This document shows positions 9,792-22,543 of a stretch of DNA of 64,000 bases, piece by piece (positions within the stretch are counted from its first letter, which is position 1; each line of letters opens with the position of its first letter). The DNA comes from Crotalaria pallida (lineage: Eukaryota > Streptophyta > Magnoliopsida > Fabales > Fabaceae), in contig CM075651.1 in NCBI GenBank assembly GCA_037953625.1, positions 136,738,501 through 136,802,500 of the forward strand, in the 5' to 3' direction. The notes under the pieces are model-generated. The model was given only the letters and a program-made list of their open reading frames with translations. It did not search any database and was not told the DNA's origin. Made by a program: the position numbers and the translations under genes.

Positions 9792-10967
9792 TTTCTCCTC
9801 GGCCTTGGAGTGTGGACTCACAACTCCTGTTGCGTTACTCACCAAGCGAGTAACTGATAGATAGCTTAGTATCTAAGTTAGATGAATAGAGTAACAAGTT
9901 GCTAGCCTTATATTAGAGTTTTGTAATGATGCAGATAGTGTTTGATTGAATCTTAAATTAATTTTGGTTCATGCGTCCCGAGTTTTGCCCAATTGAACCC
10001 GATTTCTTGGAAAACGGACATTGTCGCATTTAGAAAATGGATGAAATCCGAGATTAAGGAAAGTGAAAGAACCCCAACGGGCCAGAGCATGGAATTTCTA
10101 CCCCAACAGGAAGGAACGATCCTTGGTTTCGAAGTAAGTATGCCAATTTTTAAATGTGACAATGCAACAATATATGTTTTCGAAATTCAAGTCTAAAACT
10201 TAGGTAAGACAGAGTGATCTTACCTCCAAGGTAAAGTATAATGGAGACTGGCTATCTTGAGGACTACATTTGTTGGAAGGTGAAATTATCAAGTCCCCGA
10301 GTTCCAGAATATATCCTGAGTTGAGTGAAGTCTTAGAATCTAGGGGAAATAGTGTGTTCTAGGTAAATTCTATAGAGTCCGAAGTACCCTCAAATAAGAG
10401 TGCGCAACGGAAATAACCAGAAATTTATTTCAAGTATTTTGTAAGCGTTGGCCACTAGATTCTATTTTATATGAATTTTCTCTTAAATGCTTGAATAATT
10501 TTCATTTTTAGCCTAACAAGGTTTTTGAAATCTTCATAAGTGATCTATTATTTAGATGAGGGTCTCATTGAATAGTCATGTTGCTTTCTTAAAGAATTTT
10601 TTTTATAAAGCACATTATATGGTTTACAAAAGCCTAATTTATACATATGTTTTTCTTTTCCAAAACACTTGTTTATGATTTTGCTTTGACGAAGTGTCAA
10701 CTATTTGATTGTATTGAAAATAATTTTTATTTGATTATGGACTTTGAAGATTTGTTGCTTTTACGTCCTTTAATCTATTATCTTACTTCCAATCCACTTG
10801 AAAGAATACGATGAATGAGATGATAATTCGCTTTAATTGCCAAAAATTTATCTCTTGCACTTTTGTATAATTAGCTTACTAGTTAATTAATAATGGCAAA
10901 ATCGTATTCAGCTTAATCTTAGCTTGTTTTCATGCTAAAGCTCAAGTCCCACTTTGTATGTATGTTA
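9792..10967 (+). other. Truncated internal sequence and unassigned AT-rich DNA
   Basis: The first few hundred bases may be leader sequence of the element whose LTR ends at 9773. A short frame at 9993-10196 has no recognisable domain. I see no gag, protease or polymerase motif and no host gene. Confidence 0.4.
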
Positions 10968-10978
10968 CTCCCTCTTGT

Positions 10979-11029
<51 letters not shown>

Positions 11030-11279
11030 CATCTTCTAGAAGAAATTTTTGGTTCTATATATAAGGCATTTTATATTTCTTATGCATCATTAATTATTTT
11101 TTCTCTATTTTGCCCTTATTAAATACTTTGACTAACTATGTTTTTTTATTGTTCATTAATGAATGTGAGTTTTCCAAGTAAAGTGGAGTGGATAAAATTG
11201 TAATGTTACAATATATTTTCATAAAATTCACAAAACTAACCACTTTTCTTGATATTTGTAATTCAGTGAAGGGAGGGAG
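10968..11279. mobile_element. Stowaway-like MITE with internal AT microsatellite
   Basis: The element starts CTCCCTCTTG and ends AGGGAGGGAG and is flanked by TA on both sides (10966-10967, 11280-11281). A (TA)n tract of over 40 bases sits at about 10982-11026. Its body matches the MITE copy at 13348. Confidence 0.8.
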
Positions 11280-11281
11280 TA

Positions 11282-12152
11282 ATAATATATTAGTAGAAAA
11301 AGATGTTATATTATCGGAGAACATACTACTAAGCATAAAATAAGCTTTTTGTGATGAAAGGCAACATCGGAATATTATACACTATAAAAATGTAGCCAGG
11401 AACCCAAAGGTCATTAGTCATGACAAAAGACATCAATTTGCGCTATTGCTTAGGATTTCTTACAATGGCCTTAATATTAATTATATAATTTTATACTGTA
11501 CTTGTTCAGACCATCAAGCACATGTTGCAAAAATAAATAATAGTATCCATCTATCGGTGGATCAAGTTTGAAGACAAAATCAACATTTAGGCGAGAAAAA
11601 AAAATCCATTCATGTTTTGGTGTTTTTTATTGAGCCGTGATCATGACACAGATAAATTTTGCAAGACATGATATATAAAAGAGAAAATATGTTGACAATA
11701 GTAGTAATAGCATAGATGTTTTTTACATTATCAATATATCATTTATTATTTATGAATTTGTGATTATTAATTTTTAAGTAGAAATAATACAGATAAACGC
11801 TAAATGATATATAATATTGCAAAATTTTCTATATTAGTAGTGAATACAAATTAAACTTTATATAACAAAATTTAAAAGCGCTGACCATTCTAGAGCGGCG
11901 CCCTTACGTTGCGTGACACTTTTTTATTCATGGTTTGCTATAATTTAATGGCAAAGTTTGAACAGAATTTATTTTTTATTTTTTATTTTTTTTGGTTTAC
12001 AGTTTGAACAGAATTTAATCATCCATATTTACGGTATTAAATTATGTGGTAGTACTTTATTGTTTATTTAATTTGTCATTTATCTTTTTTGATAATTATA
12101 TTTATTTTTTCACATATCATCTCTTTTATTTTTTTTTAACATCTCTTTTATT
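11282..12152. other. AT-rich intergenic DNA
   Basis: I find no gene, RNA or clear transposon ends in this stretch. Confidence 0.5.
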
Positions 12153-12694
12153 CTCTCTGTCCCAATATTTTGATAAATTACAAATAGAAATTATACATAT
12201 TTTCTTTTCAAATAATTTAGCGTAACTTTCCTCAATTATTCAATCATAAACATAATACTTCTTCTATTCCAAATATTTGTTTTTTAGTTTTTTTTTTATT
12301 TAAAACTTGTGTCCTTTTACGTCCATTTTCAATACATAAATATAATTTTTTTCCAATTTTAAATTTTCATTCAATCATTTTTCTTACACTTCGTTAATTC
12401 TACTTTTATCTTCTTTCTCATTCCTAAACCACTATACATTAACTAATGGACATTTTTCCTAATAAAAATTAAATACTACTACAATTATCAATAAGGATTA
12501 AATATGAACATTTTAGACAGAACATATATTACAATAATAAACACTTTTTAAATATGTGTGCTCAAGCCTAAAAGTCCAAAAAACTTGAAATGAAGAGAGT
12601 ATACAATTTTTAAGAGAATTGATTTATTATTTTTACTTTAATTTGGGACAAAACTTTTTATGAATTTTTTATCAAGATAATAAGACGAATGAAG
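12153..12694. mobile_element. MITE with a second MITE nested inside
   Basis: Outer ends CTCTCTGTCCCAATATTTTG (12153) and the inverted ATAATAAGACGAATGAAG (12694) pair imperfectly. Inside, another element with ends CTTCTTCTATTCC (12258) and ACTTGAAATGAAGAGAG (12599) is bordered by TA. The nesting means the outer copy is older. Confidence 0.6.
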
Positions 12695-13347
12695 TACTAA
12701 TTAGGTAAGGCTATAATTATAAAAGTAATAATTAATGTTGTATAAATTTTTTAAATAGACAATTAAATGGGCATTACTTTGGCACAATCTAAAACACAAG
12801 GTTTTAATACCTTACTTACTTGGACCAATGATTGAATGACTAGTGTTAAATCAATGCCATGTCATTAAATTTATTTTAATATAATAAAATTTTCTTATAT
12901 TTCATTATAGTCTTTTATTAATAAGGCATTTTTATTTTAATTTAAATTAATTAAACATTATGTAAAATAAAGTGTTTAATCTTCATCTCATCCCAACCCA
13001 GTTTTGTTCTCTTCTCCCACTCTTCCACTGCCTTGCACCACGAACTGCGACACCCACCAACATCGGGCTGTCGCCACTCTACCCCGACGCCGCACGCCAC
13101 GCTGGCGCTGCCGAAGGAATGTCACCACCACAAACGCACTATATATGCAAGATCTGAAACCAATAACAAGATCTAATTCATAAAAAGAGAATAAACCAAG
13201 AATGTTTAGTGCTTTGATGCTTTAATGTGTATGATGTTAATGCAAACCTGCTTTTAATTCTGGAGATGTTGTCATTATTAAATTTTAGGATTTTGTTGCA
13301 GAAGAATAAAGGAGGAAGACGATAAACAGTATTTGGGTTATTTGTTA

Positions 13348-13625
13348 CTCCCTCCGGTCCTATATATAGGTCACATTCTAGAAAGTTTTTTTGGTCCTAA
13401 TTATAAGTCACTTTATATTTTCTATGCATCATTTATTGATTTTTCTCTTTTTTGTCCTTATTAAATGTTTTGATTATCTATGTGTTTTTTGTTGTTTATT
13501 AATGAGTGTGAATTTTGCAAGAAAAGTTAAGGGGGTAAAATTGTAATGTTACAATGTATTCTCAATGAATTCATAAAACCAACCACTTTTCTTGGTATGT
13601 GTAATTCGGTTAAGTATGTCTTATA
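13348..13625. mobile_element. Stowaway-like MITE, right end lost
   Basis: It begins CTCCCTCCGGTCC after TA and is collinear with the MITE at 10968 for about 270 bp, but lacks the matching right terminus. Confidence 0.65.
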
Positions 13626-13639
13626 AGCATTTTTCAAAA

Positions 13640-13860
13640 CATACTGTAACATCTAATTAGAATAAAGTACTGCAAGTACCAAAAACTTAGTTGGCTAGGT
13701 GGCCATTGCATATTAAGCAAAGTAATTTGCAATTCTAAAGTCGTGTGTTCAATTCCCAATTTTTGCATTTATAAACATTCTTTTTATTTTCGAACAAAAT
13801 GCATGCACACCGTGACACCGGCTAGAGCCAAGATCATGAAGTGGAATATATAATTACTAT
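13640..13860 (+). mobile_element. Possible tRNA-derived SINE remnant
   Basis: TTAGTTGGCTAGGTGG resembles a Pol III A box, and GTGTTCAATTCCC, about 50 bases later, a B box. No clear poly-A tail or target-site repeat is seen, so the call is tentative. Confidence 0.35.
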
Positions 13861-13926
13861 TCACTGTTGCACGATAACATTTTATAGTTATGATATATGA
13901 TCAATTTTTTTTTATATTATATATTA

Positions 13927-14210
13927 TTCTCTTCGATCCTATTTATAAGAAGATCATTTTGGAATTTTTCACTCCCACCAAGAAAAGCTGTTAAATTTGT
14001 CAGTGACATTGGAATTATGAAAATTTGATATTTATTTTCAAAATTATCCATATAATTATTATTAGAACGCTAAAAAGAAAAGTGTTGACGTAATAAAGGT
14101 GTTTATGGAAATGAGTAGTTTAATGCTATTAAAAATTGAAAATAAATCTTATAAATATAAGCAACATAAAAATCCCAAAAAAAAATCTTATAAATTGGAT
14201 CAGAAGGAAT
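13927..14210. mobile_element. MITE, GATCCTATTTATAAG family
   Basis: Left end TTCTCTTCGATCCTATTTAT and right end ATAAATTGGATCAGAAGGAA are imperfect inverted repeats. The related copy at 61447 shares the body motif GTTGACxTAATAAAGGTGTTT. Confidence 0.65.
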
Positions 14211-14685
14211 ATATAACAAATTTGCTAACATGAAGATTTTTTTTTTTTTTTTATTTTTATTTTTTTATTTTTATTTTTTTTTTTGCAGTTGTATCATTTT
14301 AGTAATGTGTATCATAAAATTTGGGCAAAAATACCCTCATTGGTATTTGGTATGTTCAAATGAGTTTTAATAAACAATGTATTTTAATAAATACATTTTT
14401 TTTACTAAATTAAAAAAATGAAAAAAACACAATCTTCTCTGCTACAAGTAACTGTGATAAACGTTTTTTTTTCCAGGTTATTGGGACATTAAATTAGGAA
14501 TATCATTTGATGATCCCTTTCTCCTTGTAAAAAAAAAAAAAATAATAATAGCCCTGTTTGAGCTTTACTACAAGCAGCTGTGATAAACAATAATTTTTTT
14601 TTTCTCAATGAAAAAAGATAACATGATTTTTAGCTATCTATACTAATGAGTCTTTTCTCTTTAAGATCACAACACCATCTATATC

Positions 14686-14878
14686 TCAACCAACCAGTGG
14701 AGGCTAGCACAGATGGTAAGAGGTCTGTTGCTACTTAAGCATGTGGTTGGGGTTCGATTTTCGGCTCTTGCGAATGTAAGAGGCGTCGCTGGGAGACTAG
14801 ACCCCGAAAGGGCCAGACAATGTCAAAAGGATTAGTCACCCAGTTACGCGGGTAGATACCTTAGGAAACCAAAAAAAA
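14686..14878 (+). mobile_element. tRNA-derived SINE
   Basis: A Pol III A box-like GGCTAGCACAGATGGTAAG and B box GGGGTTCGATTTTC are followed by a tRNA-unrelated body ending CCTTAGGAAACC plus an A tail. Nine-base target-site repeats ATCTATATC flank it (14677-14685 and 14879-14887). This is a complete SINE insertion, not a functional tRNA gene. Confidence 0.85.
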
Positions 14879-14887
14879 ATCTATATC

Positions 14888-16555
14888 CCCACCATCGACG
14901 ATATCACTTCTTTGCCAAACTCCATATCCATCACCAAAACCCGTCGCTGTAAAAACCCTTATGCCTTTGGGGTGAGAGAGGAGAGAAAACATTGGCATAT
15001 TTTTGTCTAAATTTTCAGGTACATATATAATGCTAGAATGATCCATCTAAAAAAACACATTCCTAATCAGTGTCCTTTTCCACATCAGCATGCCTCGGAA
15101 GAAACTCACAAACCCCTTTTTTAAGCTTATAAAGTTACCGTTCAGGTACACGACTAACTTATTAACTACACTCTAAACAAATTTTCAAGATCGGTCACTC
15201 CATCCACATATTTAGAAAATGACCAAAATTATCTTTTTAAAGATTCTAACCATGTACATGAATTTCAGTAAATAATATATCAGTTTTTTAATTAAAGTTC
15301 TTAAAATTGAAATCATAATTTGAATATTATTTTTTATTATATTCTTTTCCCATTTGAGTTAAAAATATTAAATATCTCACTCAAATAATCCAAGGGATAT
15401 TATACTGTTGATGGAAAATGTTTGAAAATAAAATCAACTTGAAAAAAGAAACAACTAAGTGAGCACGTTTTTGGCTATAAATTTCAATAAATTTAATGTT
15501 GAAAAACAGAAATTTTTTTACTGTAACTCATAAATTTTGTTACGCGGAAACAAATTTATATAGCATTTTTCTAATTTTAATAACAATTATTATTTTTTTG
15601 ATAAACTTTAATAACAATTTTTACCTTGCATGATATGAGGGAAAATGTTTGAAAATTTCAAAAAAAAAAAATCTAACTATTCAATTTGATACAGAAAGAA
15701 AGAACCCAAAAAATAGATTAATGCACCAAAAACTTAATACAGTCTTGTGTATTAATTCACACGGATATGGAGGTTACATTTTTCCGTGCAAGTCGCTTTC
15801 ACGTTGCTTGTGGTTTTGAGACCCCACAATCCGAGTGAAGAAAACTTATACACACTCCCAAACAACATATGTCAGCTGTGTTGTGTTATTCAGAATAACA
15901 CGTTCAACTCGTAGAACTCTTCAAACTTTACAACACTTTGCATTACATTACATTACATATAATAACAACGTACTTAAGGTTTGATGTCCTTTTTCTTTTG
16001 CTTTTTTCTTTATCTGATCATGATTTAGGTGCTGTCTTTCTATTATAAGACTTTCACTGAAAGATTCTACAACTTTCTGTAACATCAAACAATTAGATAT
16101 TACACCAGAAATTTACATAGATTCTACTCCATGTAACAATAGATTATAGATGGTGCAGTTAATTTTTCATTCTTATTTGATTTTTCCCTTGGCTGATCAA
16201 GAATTTTTGTATTGCTCAAAATCAAATTTTGTGATCTGGGTTTTGCTGTGTTCTTAATAATATTTCAGTGACCCTATTTAGAATTAATATTATTATAAGG
16301 GGTGGACTGACACTTCTTCACACATTGGTTTTCGGTTGGTGTAGTTTGGTGGTACCAACTTTTCAACCTTGGTTTTGCTTATGCTCTAAAATTTTGATCC
16401 CTGCCCACTAAAGTTTTGGTCTTGGATCATAATATTTGGTGCATAAAGTTTTCAACTTTGGTTTTGTGGTCAAGATTTTGCATTTGGGATGAGAATTTCA
16501 AGCAAGGGACACTGTTGTTGTTATTGGATTTGATTTGCTTTGATTGCTGAGAGTT
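14888..16555 (+). promoter_or_regulatory. Upstream region and 5' UTR of the PERK gene
   Basis: This is AT-rich non-coding sequence leading into the PERK start codon. The part after about 15900 probably holds the promoter and 5' UTR, but I cannot place a TATA box or transcription start with confidence. No other gene is visible. Confidence 0.4.
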
Positions 16556-19500
16556 ATGTCAGCCGTGTCGCCGTCTCCGGCAACTTCCACCACCGCGCCA
16601 CCACCTTCAACCACCACCACTCCACCACCTCAACAACCACCCTCTTCCCTTGCACCTAACACTTCAAGTTCAACCCCACCACCATCTAAGTCCCCTCCTC
16701 CGGCAACCCCATCAGCTCCTCCGCCCGCCGTGGCTTCGCCAGTGCCACCTTCTCCTCCGCCGTCACAGCCTCCCACAGCTTCACCTCCACCACCTTCATC
16801 AGCTCCCCCTCCAACCCCACCATCTGCCCCTCCTCCATCATCACCACTGCCTCGGACACCGCCGCCGCCATCTTCTCCGGTACCGCCATCGCCGCCACCT
16901 CCTTCACCAGCTCCTCCAAAAAATTCGCCACCCCCATCATCAGCTCCGCCACCGTCAGACCCACCTAAAAACTCACCTCCACCGCAGGCATCACCACCAC
17001 CGAAGAGTTCACCCCCTCCTCCGACTGCTACACCGCCACCCCGAGGCTCTCCACCGCCACCACAATCCGTGCCATCCCCTAGAAACTCACCTCCGCCGCA
17101 AGCATCGGCAGCACCACCACCTGCGAATTCACCTCCGCCGCAAGTATCGGTGCCGCCACCTGCGAATTCACCTCCCCCACCAGCATCGGTGCCGCCACCA
17201 AGGTCATCTCCACCACCAGCAGCCACCCCTCCGCGGAATTCGCCTCCAAGAAGTGCACCTCCTCCTCCTGCTAGAATTAGTCCTAATTCACAACCTGCTC
17301 CACCTTCAAATTCTACTCCACCAAAGCCATCCCCTCAATCACCCACAATACGGTTGTCGCCACCTCCGCCCTTGCGTGTTTCGCCTCCACCGTCGCAAAA
17401 TGGATCAGAGAACTCGAGCCCGCCGGGATCAGGAAGTGGTGGTGGAAAAGGAATTGGCACTGCAGGTATAGCTGCTATTGCTGCTTTGGCTGGACTTTTT
17501 TTGCTTGGCTTCATTGGTGTTGCTATTTGGTGCATCAGGAGGCAAAAGAAAAAGGTGCCTGAGAATGGTGGTTATGTCATGCCATCCACCCTTCCATCTT
17601 CACCTGACTCAGGTACAGTTGTAAACACCACTGCCATTATTCTTTCTTTCTTTCATAGGTTACTTGTTCTTATGTCTTACTCTCTTTTCTTTCCTTTATG
17701 TGGTCCACTTTAATTATGTTAGTTATGAATTTTAATAAGATAGAATTCTAATTGTTATAGGTGCATTTTTGGGTTTATTCATGCTTCTATACTATATCAT
17801 TACCAAAAATGCTTCTGTACTATATACACAATCAAACCTTTGCAAATTTGTAGCAATTGAATTAATTGTAGTTTGCAATTTTGTCCAGATTCATCCTTTT
17901 TTAAGGGACATTCTTCGGCACCTCTTGTACAAAGCGGCTCTGGCAGTGATGCTGTGTATACACCACCGTCCGAGCCTGGTGGACTAGGAAACTCTAGGTC
18001 ATGGTTTTCGTATGAAGAGCTAATCAAGGCAACAAATGGTTTCTCAAGTGAGAATCTCTTGGGTGAGGGAGGATTTGGTTGTGTGTATAAAGGATGCCTG
18101 CCTGATGGGAGAGAGATCGCAGTCAAACAGCTGAAAATTGGTGGAGGTCAAGGGGAGAGAGAATTCAAAGCTGAAGTTGAAATTATTAGTCGCGTACATC
18201 ATCGGCATTTGGTTTCTTTAGTGGGATATTGCATTCAAGATACCAGAAGACTGCTTGTCTATGACTATGTCCCTAATAATAACCTTTATTTTCATCTGCA
18301 TGGTAAAGCTACTTCTTAGTGGTAAAAGACTGTTTCATGATTTTCTGATTAACTTTGATTGTTCTAACTGACGTCTAAACTTGCAGAGCAAGGCAGACCT
18401 GTGTTAGGCTGGGAAAACCGTGTTAAAATCGCAGCTGGTGCAGCTCGAGGAATAGCTTATCTCCACGAAGACTGTAATTACCAATCTTTATTATTTTTAT
18501 TCTAGGGTCTTGATATTAGCATAAATGAATCCCTACCATTCTCCTTTTGGGAATTTGCATTTATGGAATTAGATAAAAATTGAATCATAATTTTGCATGA
18601 GTATGAAGCGAGCCAATGACGGGTGCTGTTGTCAAGACATTGTTCTCGTTTCTTTTAATATTTTGAATTTTGAATCACAACTTTTGGACATATACTGAGA
18701 GATGTAAAGTCCTTTTTCTCTTCAGTAATTTAGATAACATGAATATGTAGCTAGGTGATTGGACTTCATGCACCTATGATTTTTAATCAATAACCAAAAT
18801 CTTATTTATCGTGAACTACACTGGATAAAAGAGGAGAGCTGTGTTCATTGCAATGGCTTCAATTGATCCATATAACTTATGCCGCCTATAGGGATAATAC
18901 TTAGTTGTTATTGTATTGTTATTTATGCTGTTGAATGTTATTCAAATTTCAGGCAATCCTCGGATTATTCACAGGGATATCAAGTCATCAAACATTCTTT
19001 TAGACTACAACTTTGAAGCTCAAGTATGTTCCATTCATCTTACTCAGTTTGACGTTGTTTGTTCTATTATTATTATTCTGATCATTGTTATCCAATTTCT
19101 AATGTGATAGGTCTCAGATTTCGGGCTAGCCAAATTAGCTCTTGATGTGAACACACATATTACCACACGTGTCATGGGAACCTTTGGGTGGGTATTTATT
19201 AATATGTGTACAAACTTTTCATGTTTTACTATTGCACTTAGACTAGCAAGGCAAACTTTTAATTAAAAAAAACTGTATCATCATTGATTGCTTTTTTCCC
19301 ACTTAAAGGTATGTTGCTCCTGAATATGCTTCAAGTGGCAAATTGACTGAGAAGTCTGATGTATATTCTTATGGAGTTGTGCTTTTGGAACTCATTACTG
19401 GACGGAAGCCAGTCGATGCATCTCAACCTATCGGAGATGAGAGTCTAGTTGAATGGGTAAATATTGCTGCCACACTTGCTACTGTCGCTATCTTTTGCTA

Positions 19501-20565
19501 ATCTGATATTTGAGAAGCCATTAGTGTATTAAAAATTGATTCGGAAAAAAAAAAAAAAATCATGATTTTACGTTTCTTGTTTCTGAAAGTTTCATCTTTT
19601 TATCATAGCCATAGTTGCTGTCTAGCTTGCAAAGTGCAAAAAGTGCATCCATGTTTATTGCATCTTCTGTTAGAAACTTTGACTCTAATATTTGCAAGCC
19701 ATATGCTTACGGTTACATGTATAATTCTGAATAAAAAACTCAAATTTCTGACCCGAGATTATTTAGTTGAGGTATAATTAAGTAGGTATTGCAAGTTTGC
19801 AGCACTGTTGAGAACTGGATCACTGACCTATGTATGTAGTTGAGGACACTAAAAGGATCAAAGTGACCCATGTTCTATATCTTGTGTGTTCAATATTCCT
19901 ATGCTATTTAGTTTGTACTTACATATTGGAACTTTTCTGTTTTCATTATCTTAATCTGCTGGTATGAATAAAGTCAATAAACTATGCATGTATACATGGC
20001 TCATCTCATGGCTATTCTGTTTGAGGTCTAAAATTGTAAGAGTCAAACATCTTCACTTAAACCATTCTTGAATTTTCTAAATTCATCAGCCTTAATTTTC
20101 TCACTAAAGATGCTACCTTTTTTTCAGGCCCGACCTTTACTGAGTCATGCACTTGATAATGAGGAGTATGATAGTTTGGCAGATCCAAGGCTAGAAAAGA
20201 ACTATGTTGAAAGTGAAATGTTTTGCATGATGGAAGTCGCTGCTGCTTGTGTGAGGCATTCGGCTGCAAAGAGACCTCGGATGGGACAGGTAATTACTAG
20301 TTGATAAGCAGCACAAATATCTCTTAAATATTATCAACAAGAAAAATTACTGAGATTGTTTTTCTTGAACAATCATGTCTCATAGGTTGTTAGAGCTTTT
20401 GATAGCTTAGCAGCTTCAGATCTAACGAATGGAATGCGACTCGGGGAAAGCGAGGCATTTAACTCTGAGCAACAATCTGCCGAAATAAGATTATTTCGGA
20501 GGATGGCATTTGGTAGTCAAAATTATAGCTCGGACTTCTTTAGCCAAGGGAGTTTGAACACGTGA
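16556..20565 (+). CDS. Proline-rich receptor-like kinase (PERK type), 8 exons
   Basis: This plasma-membrane Ser/Thr receptor kinase joins a wall-facing proline-rich domain to a cytoplasmic kinase. Exons: 16556-17612, 17889-18302, 18387-18473, 18953-19023, 19111-19187, 19309-19456, 20128-20289, 20386-20565; all introns are GT-AG and the frame holds for 731 residues. Residues 1-295 are Pro/Ser/Thr-rich with many SPPP-like motifs and no clear signal peptide, as in known PERKs. A membrane helix spans about 298-326 and is followed by RRQKKK. The kinase follows from about 392: glycine loop GEGGFG (411), Lys432 in AVK, HRDIKSSNILLD with Asp528, DFG at 546-548, and GTFGYVAPEYA. All catalytic residues are present, so it should be active. 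The first in-frame ATG is at 16556. Known members act in cell-wall sensing and root or pollen growth; the ligand is unknown. Exon layout fits the PERK8-10 group. Confidence 0.95.
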
Positions 20566-22543
20566 AGGTTACTGTATTTGCGAGGCTAATCTTGGATCAA
20601 AGGATCTTGTCAGGCAAAGGCAAGGGAAGGCCCTGGTTGAACTTAGTTTGTTGCAGATATGGCTGAGCTAAGGTGCATTGCTGCTTTCGACTCCGGTATT
20701 GACTGCATCAGGCTTAAACCCTCCATTCTTGTGACAGAATTGTTTATTCTTTTCACATGAGCTGTTCTTAGGCAGCAATTTTGTTTTTGTAATTAGCATT
20801 TGTATAAAAGTTACATTTTGTAACACGATGATGAAGATGATAAATTAATTGATTTGTTACATGACAAAATGATAAAGTAGATTGACCTTAGCATTTTATC
20901 TTAAATTTTCTACAAGAGAGAGCAAAAGATTAATTTTTTTAAGGTGTTGGGAATGGGGAGAGTGGACTTTGTTGTAACATTAACAACATATATTTGGAGT
21001 GGTTGTGACAATTTTAAGTTAAGGTTGGTGACTCAAACTCAACATAGTGAATTGCTAAATAAAGCTGCTTTGCATTTTGGGCTTATCCTTCTGATGTCTT
21101 TTTTTTTTTCTTGGTCTGCATTAGTATACAGAAATTCAGCAGACCCTATGCTCAAGGCCCGCATCAAGCATGACAACAAATTCTTCTCATGCCTTGCTAA
21201 CAATCTATCAGATGCAATGCTTGAATGTTGAATGGTCATTATACCTGCCAACTTGTTTTACCTTTACCTGAGTCTTAAATGAAACAGGAAATGACATAGC
21301 AAAAGAAAACAATTTAACAAAGATAGAAACATAATGTATATAATTGAAGCAATTTGGAGGTAGATGAAAGTACCATGGTAATTGGATCAATAACTGAATA
21401 ACATCACTTCTAAGATCACCTTCACAAAAATACAAGACTGCACCCTTTTTATTTGGGTAAAAGTAAATACTTCAAATACCACTAGCAAAAGTAGCAATCT
21501 TTTCAAAGACATAGAGGGAGGTTGGGAACAACGAATGCCGCTTTCTAAGAAGGGTTCATATCCTGATTCAATCATACCACAATGTCATAAAAAAATCGAC
21601 AGAGTTCTGTCCTATGCTCATAATTCAGCTTTAATCTTGTTTACAGAACTACTTCCTGATTGTGATAATAATTTTGTAAAGCAAGTAATTGCGTGTACAT
21701 GAAAGGGCTCAACTTGGTCTTTATTAATGCTTTTCTAAATAATCAATTTTTTTTTTTAAATTACTTTTCAGAATATTAAATTAAAACCTTTTTAAAGAAT
21801 TAAATACCATCATATAAGAGAAGTCGAGAAAAAATTAAAGATAGGGAAGTTGGGAGGATCTCCACACCATTAATCCACTCTTGTTAGTTTATGAAGTGTA
21901 GTTACCACAAAGTACATTTCTTCAAAGATGAATAGAAGCAAGGTTTTCATTATTCAACTAATTGTGTATTTAGGATAAGTGTTTGCAAACTTGAGTTTGA
22001 ATAAATGTAATGCACACGCTAAAAAACATGCTTTTGGACTACAAATCTTGTTAAAAAGGAATTCATCAAACAAGCTTTAAAACATAATCACATAATAATA
22101 CATCGTATGGGTAAGCAGTTTTTCTCAAATTTGTTACTTTTTAAGTAAATTTTAGTACAAGACATTATTTAAGGTCTATCCGATACATGGTACTCTGCTC
22201 AAAAACATTAAAATCACGTTTGAAAGTCTCAAACATGCATTTAGAGACTTCCATAGCTCATCCAAACATACCCTTAAAAGAAGACAATAAGTAGCATGAG
22301 TGATGTATTTAGTAAGAATGTATCCGTTGCCTTCATATCATTTGGGCAATAATTATGAATACAACACATTTTTACTTGATATATAAACTCAATTTAAAGA
22401 AATTCATATACAAATTAAATAACATGTACTATATCACATTCTATTTCTTTGGCACACAACACAAATCCACAAGGGAAGAGAAATTGAGAAGTAATGCACA
22501 CGCAGTCACGCACACAAGTCATATTCATTCAAATTCTGTGCAA
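20566..22543. other. 3' flank of PERK and intergenic DNA
   Basis: The first 250 bases are probably the PERK 3' UTR. The rest is AT-rich and holds the 3' UTR of the minus-strand hydrolase at its right end. Short frames at 20944-21575 lack any recognisable domain. Confidence 0.5.

Noticed and set aside
9774..9795. Possible tRNA-related sequence TGGTATCAGAGC
   Set aside because: It is a retrotransposon primer-binding site directly after an LTR, not a tRNA gene.
14686..14878. tRNA gene suggested by A and B boxes
   Set aside because: The cloverleaf is not maintained, and an A tail plus target-site repeats show that it is a SINE.
16630..17226. 198-residue Gly-rich frame on the minus strand
   Set aside because: It is the exact antisense of the proline-rich PERK exon 1; CCx codons read as GGx on the other strand. 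No independent support.
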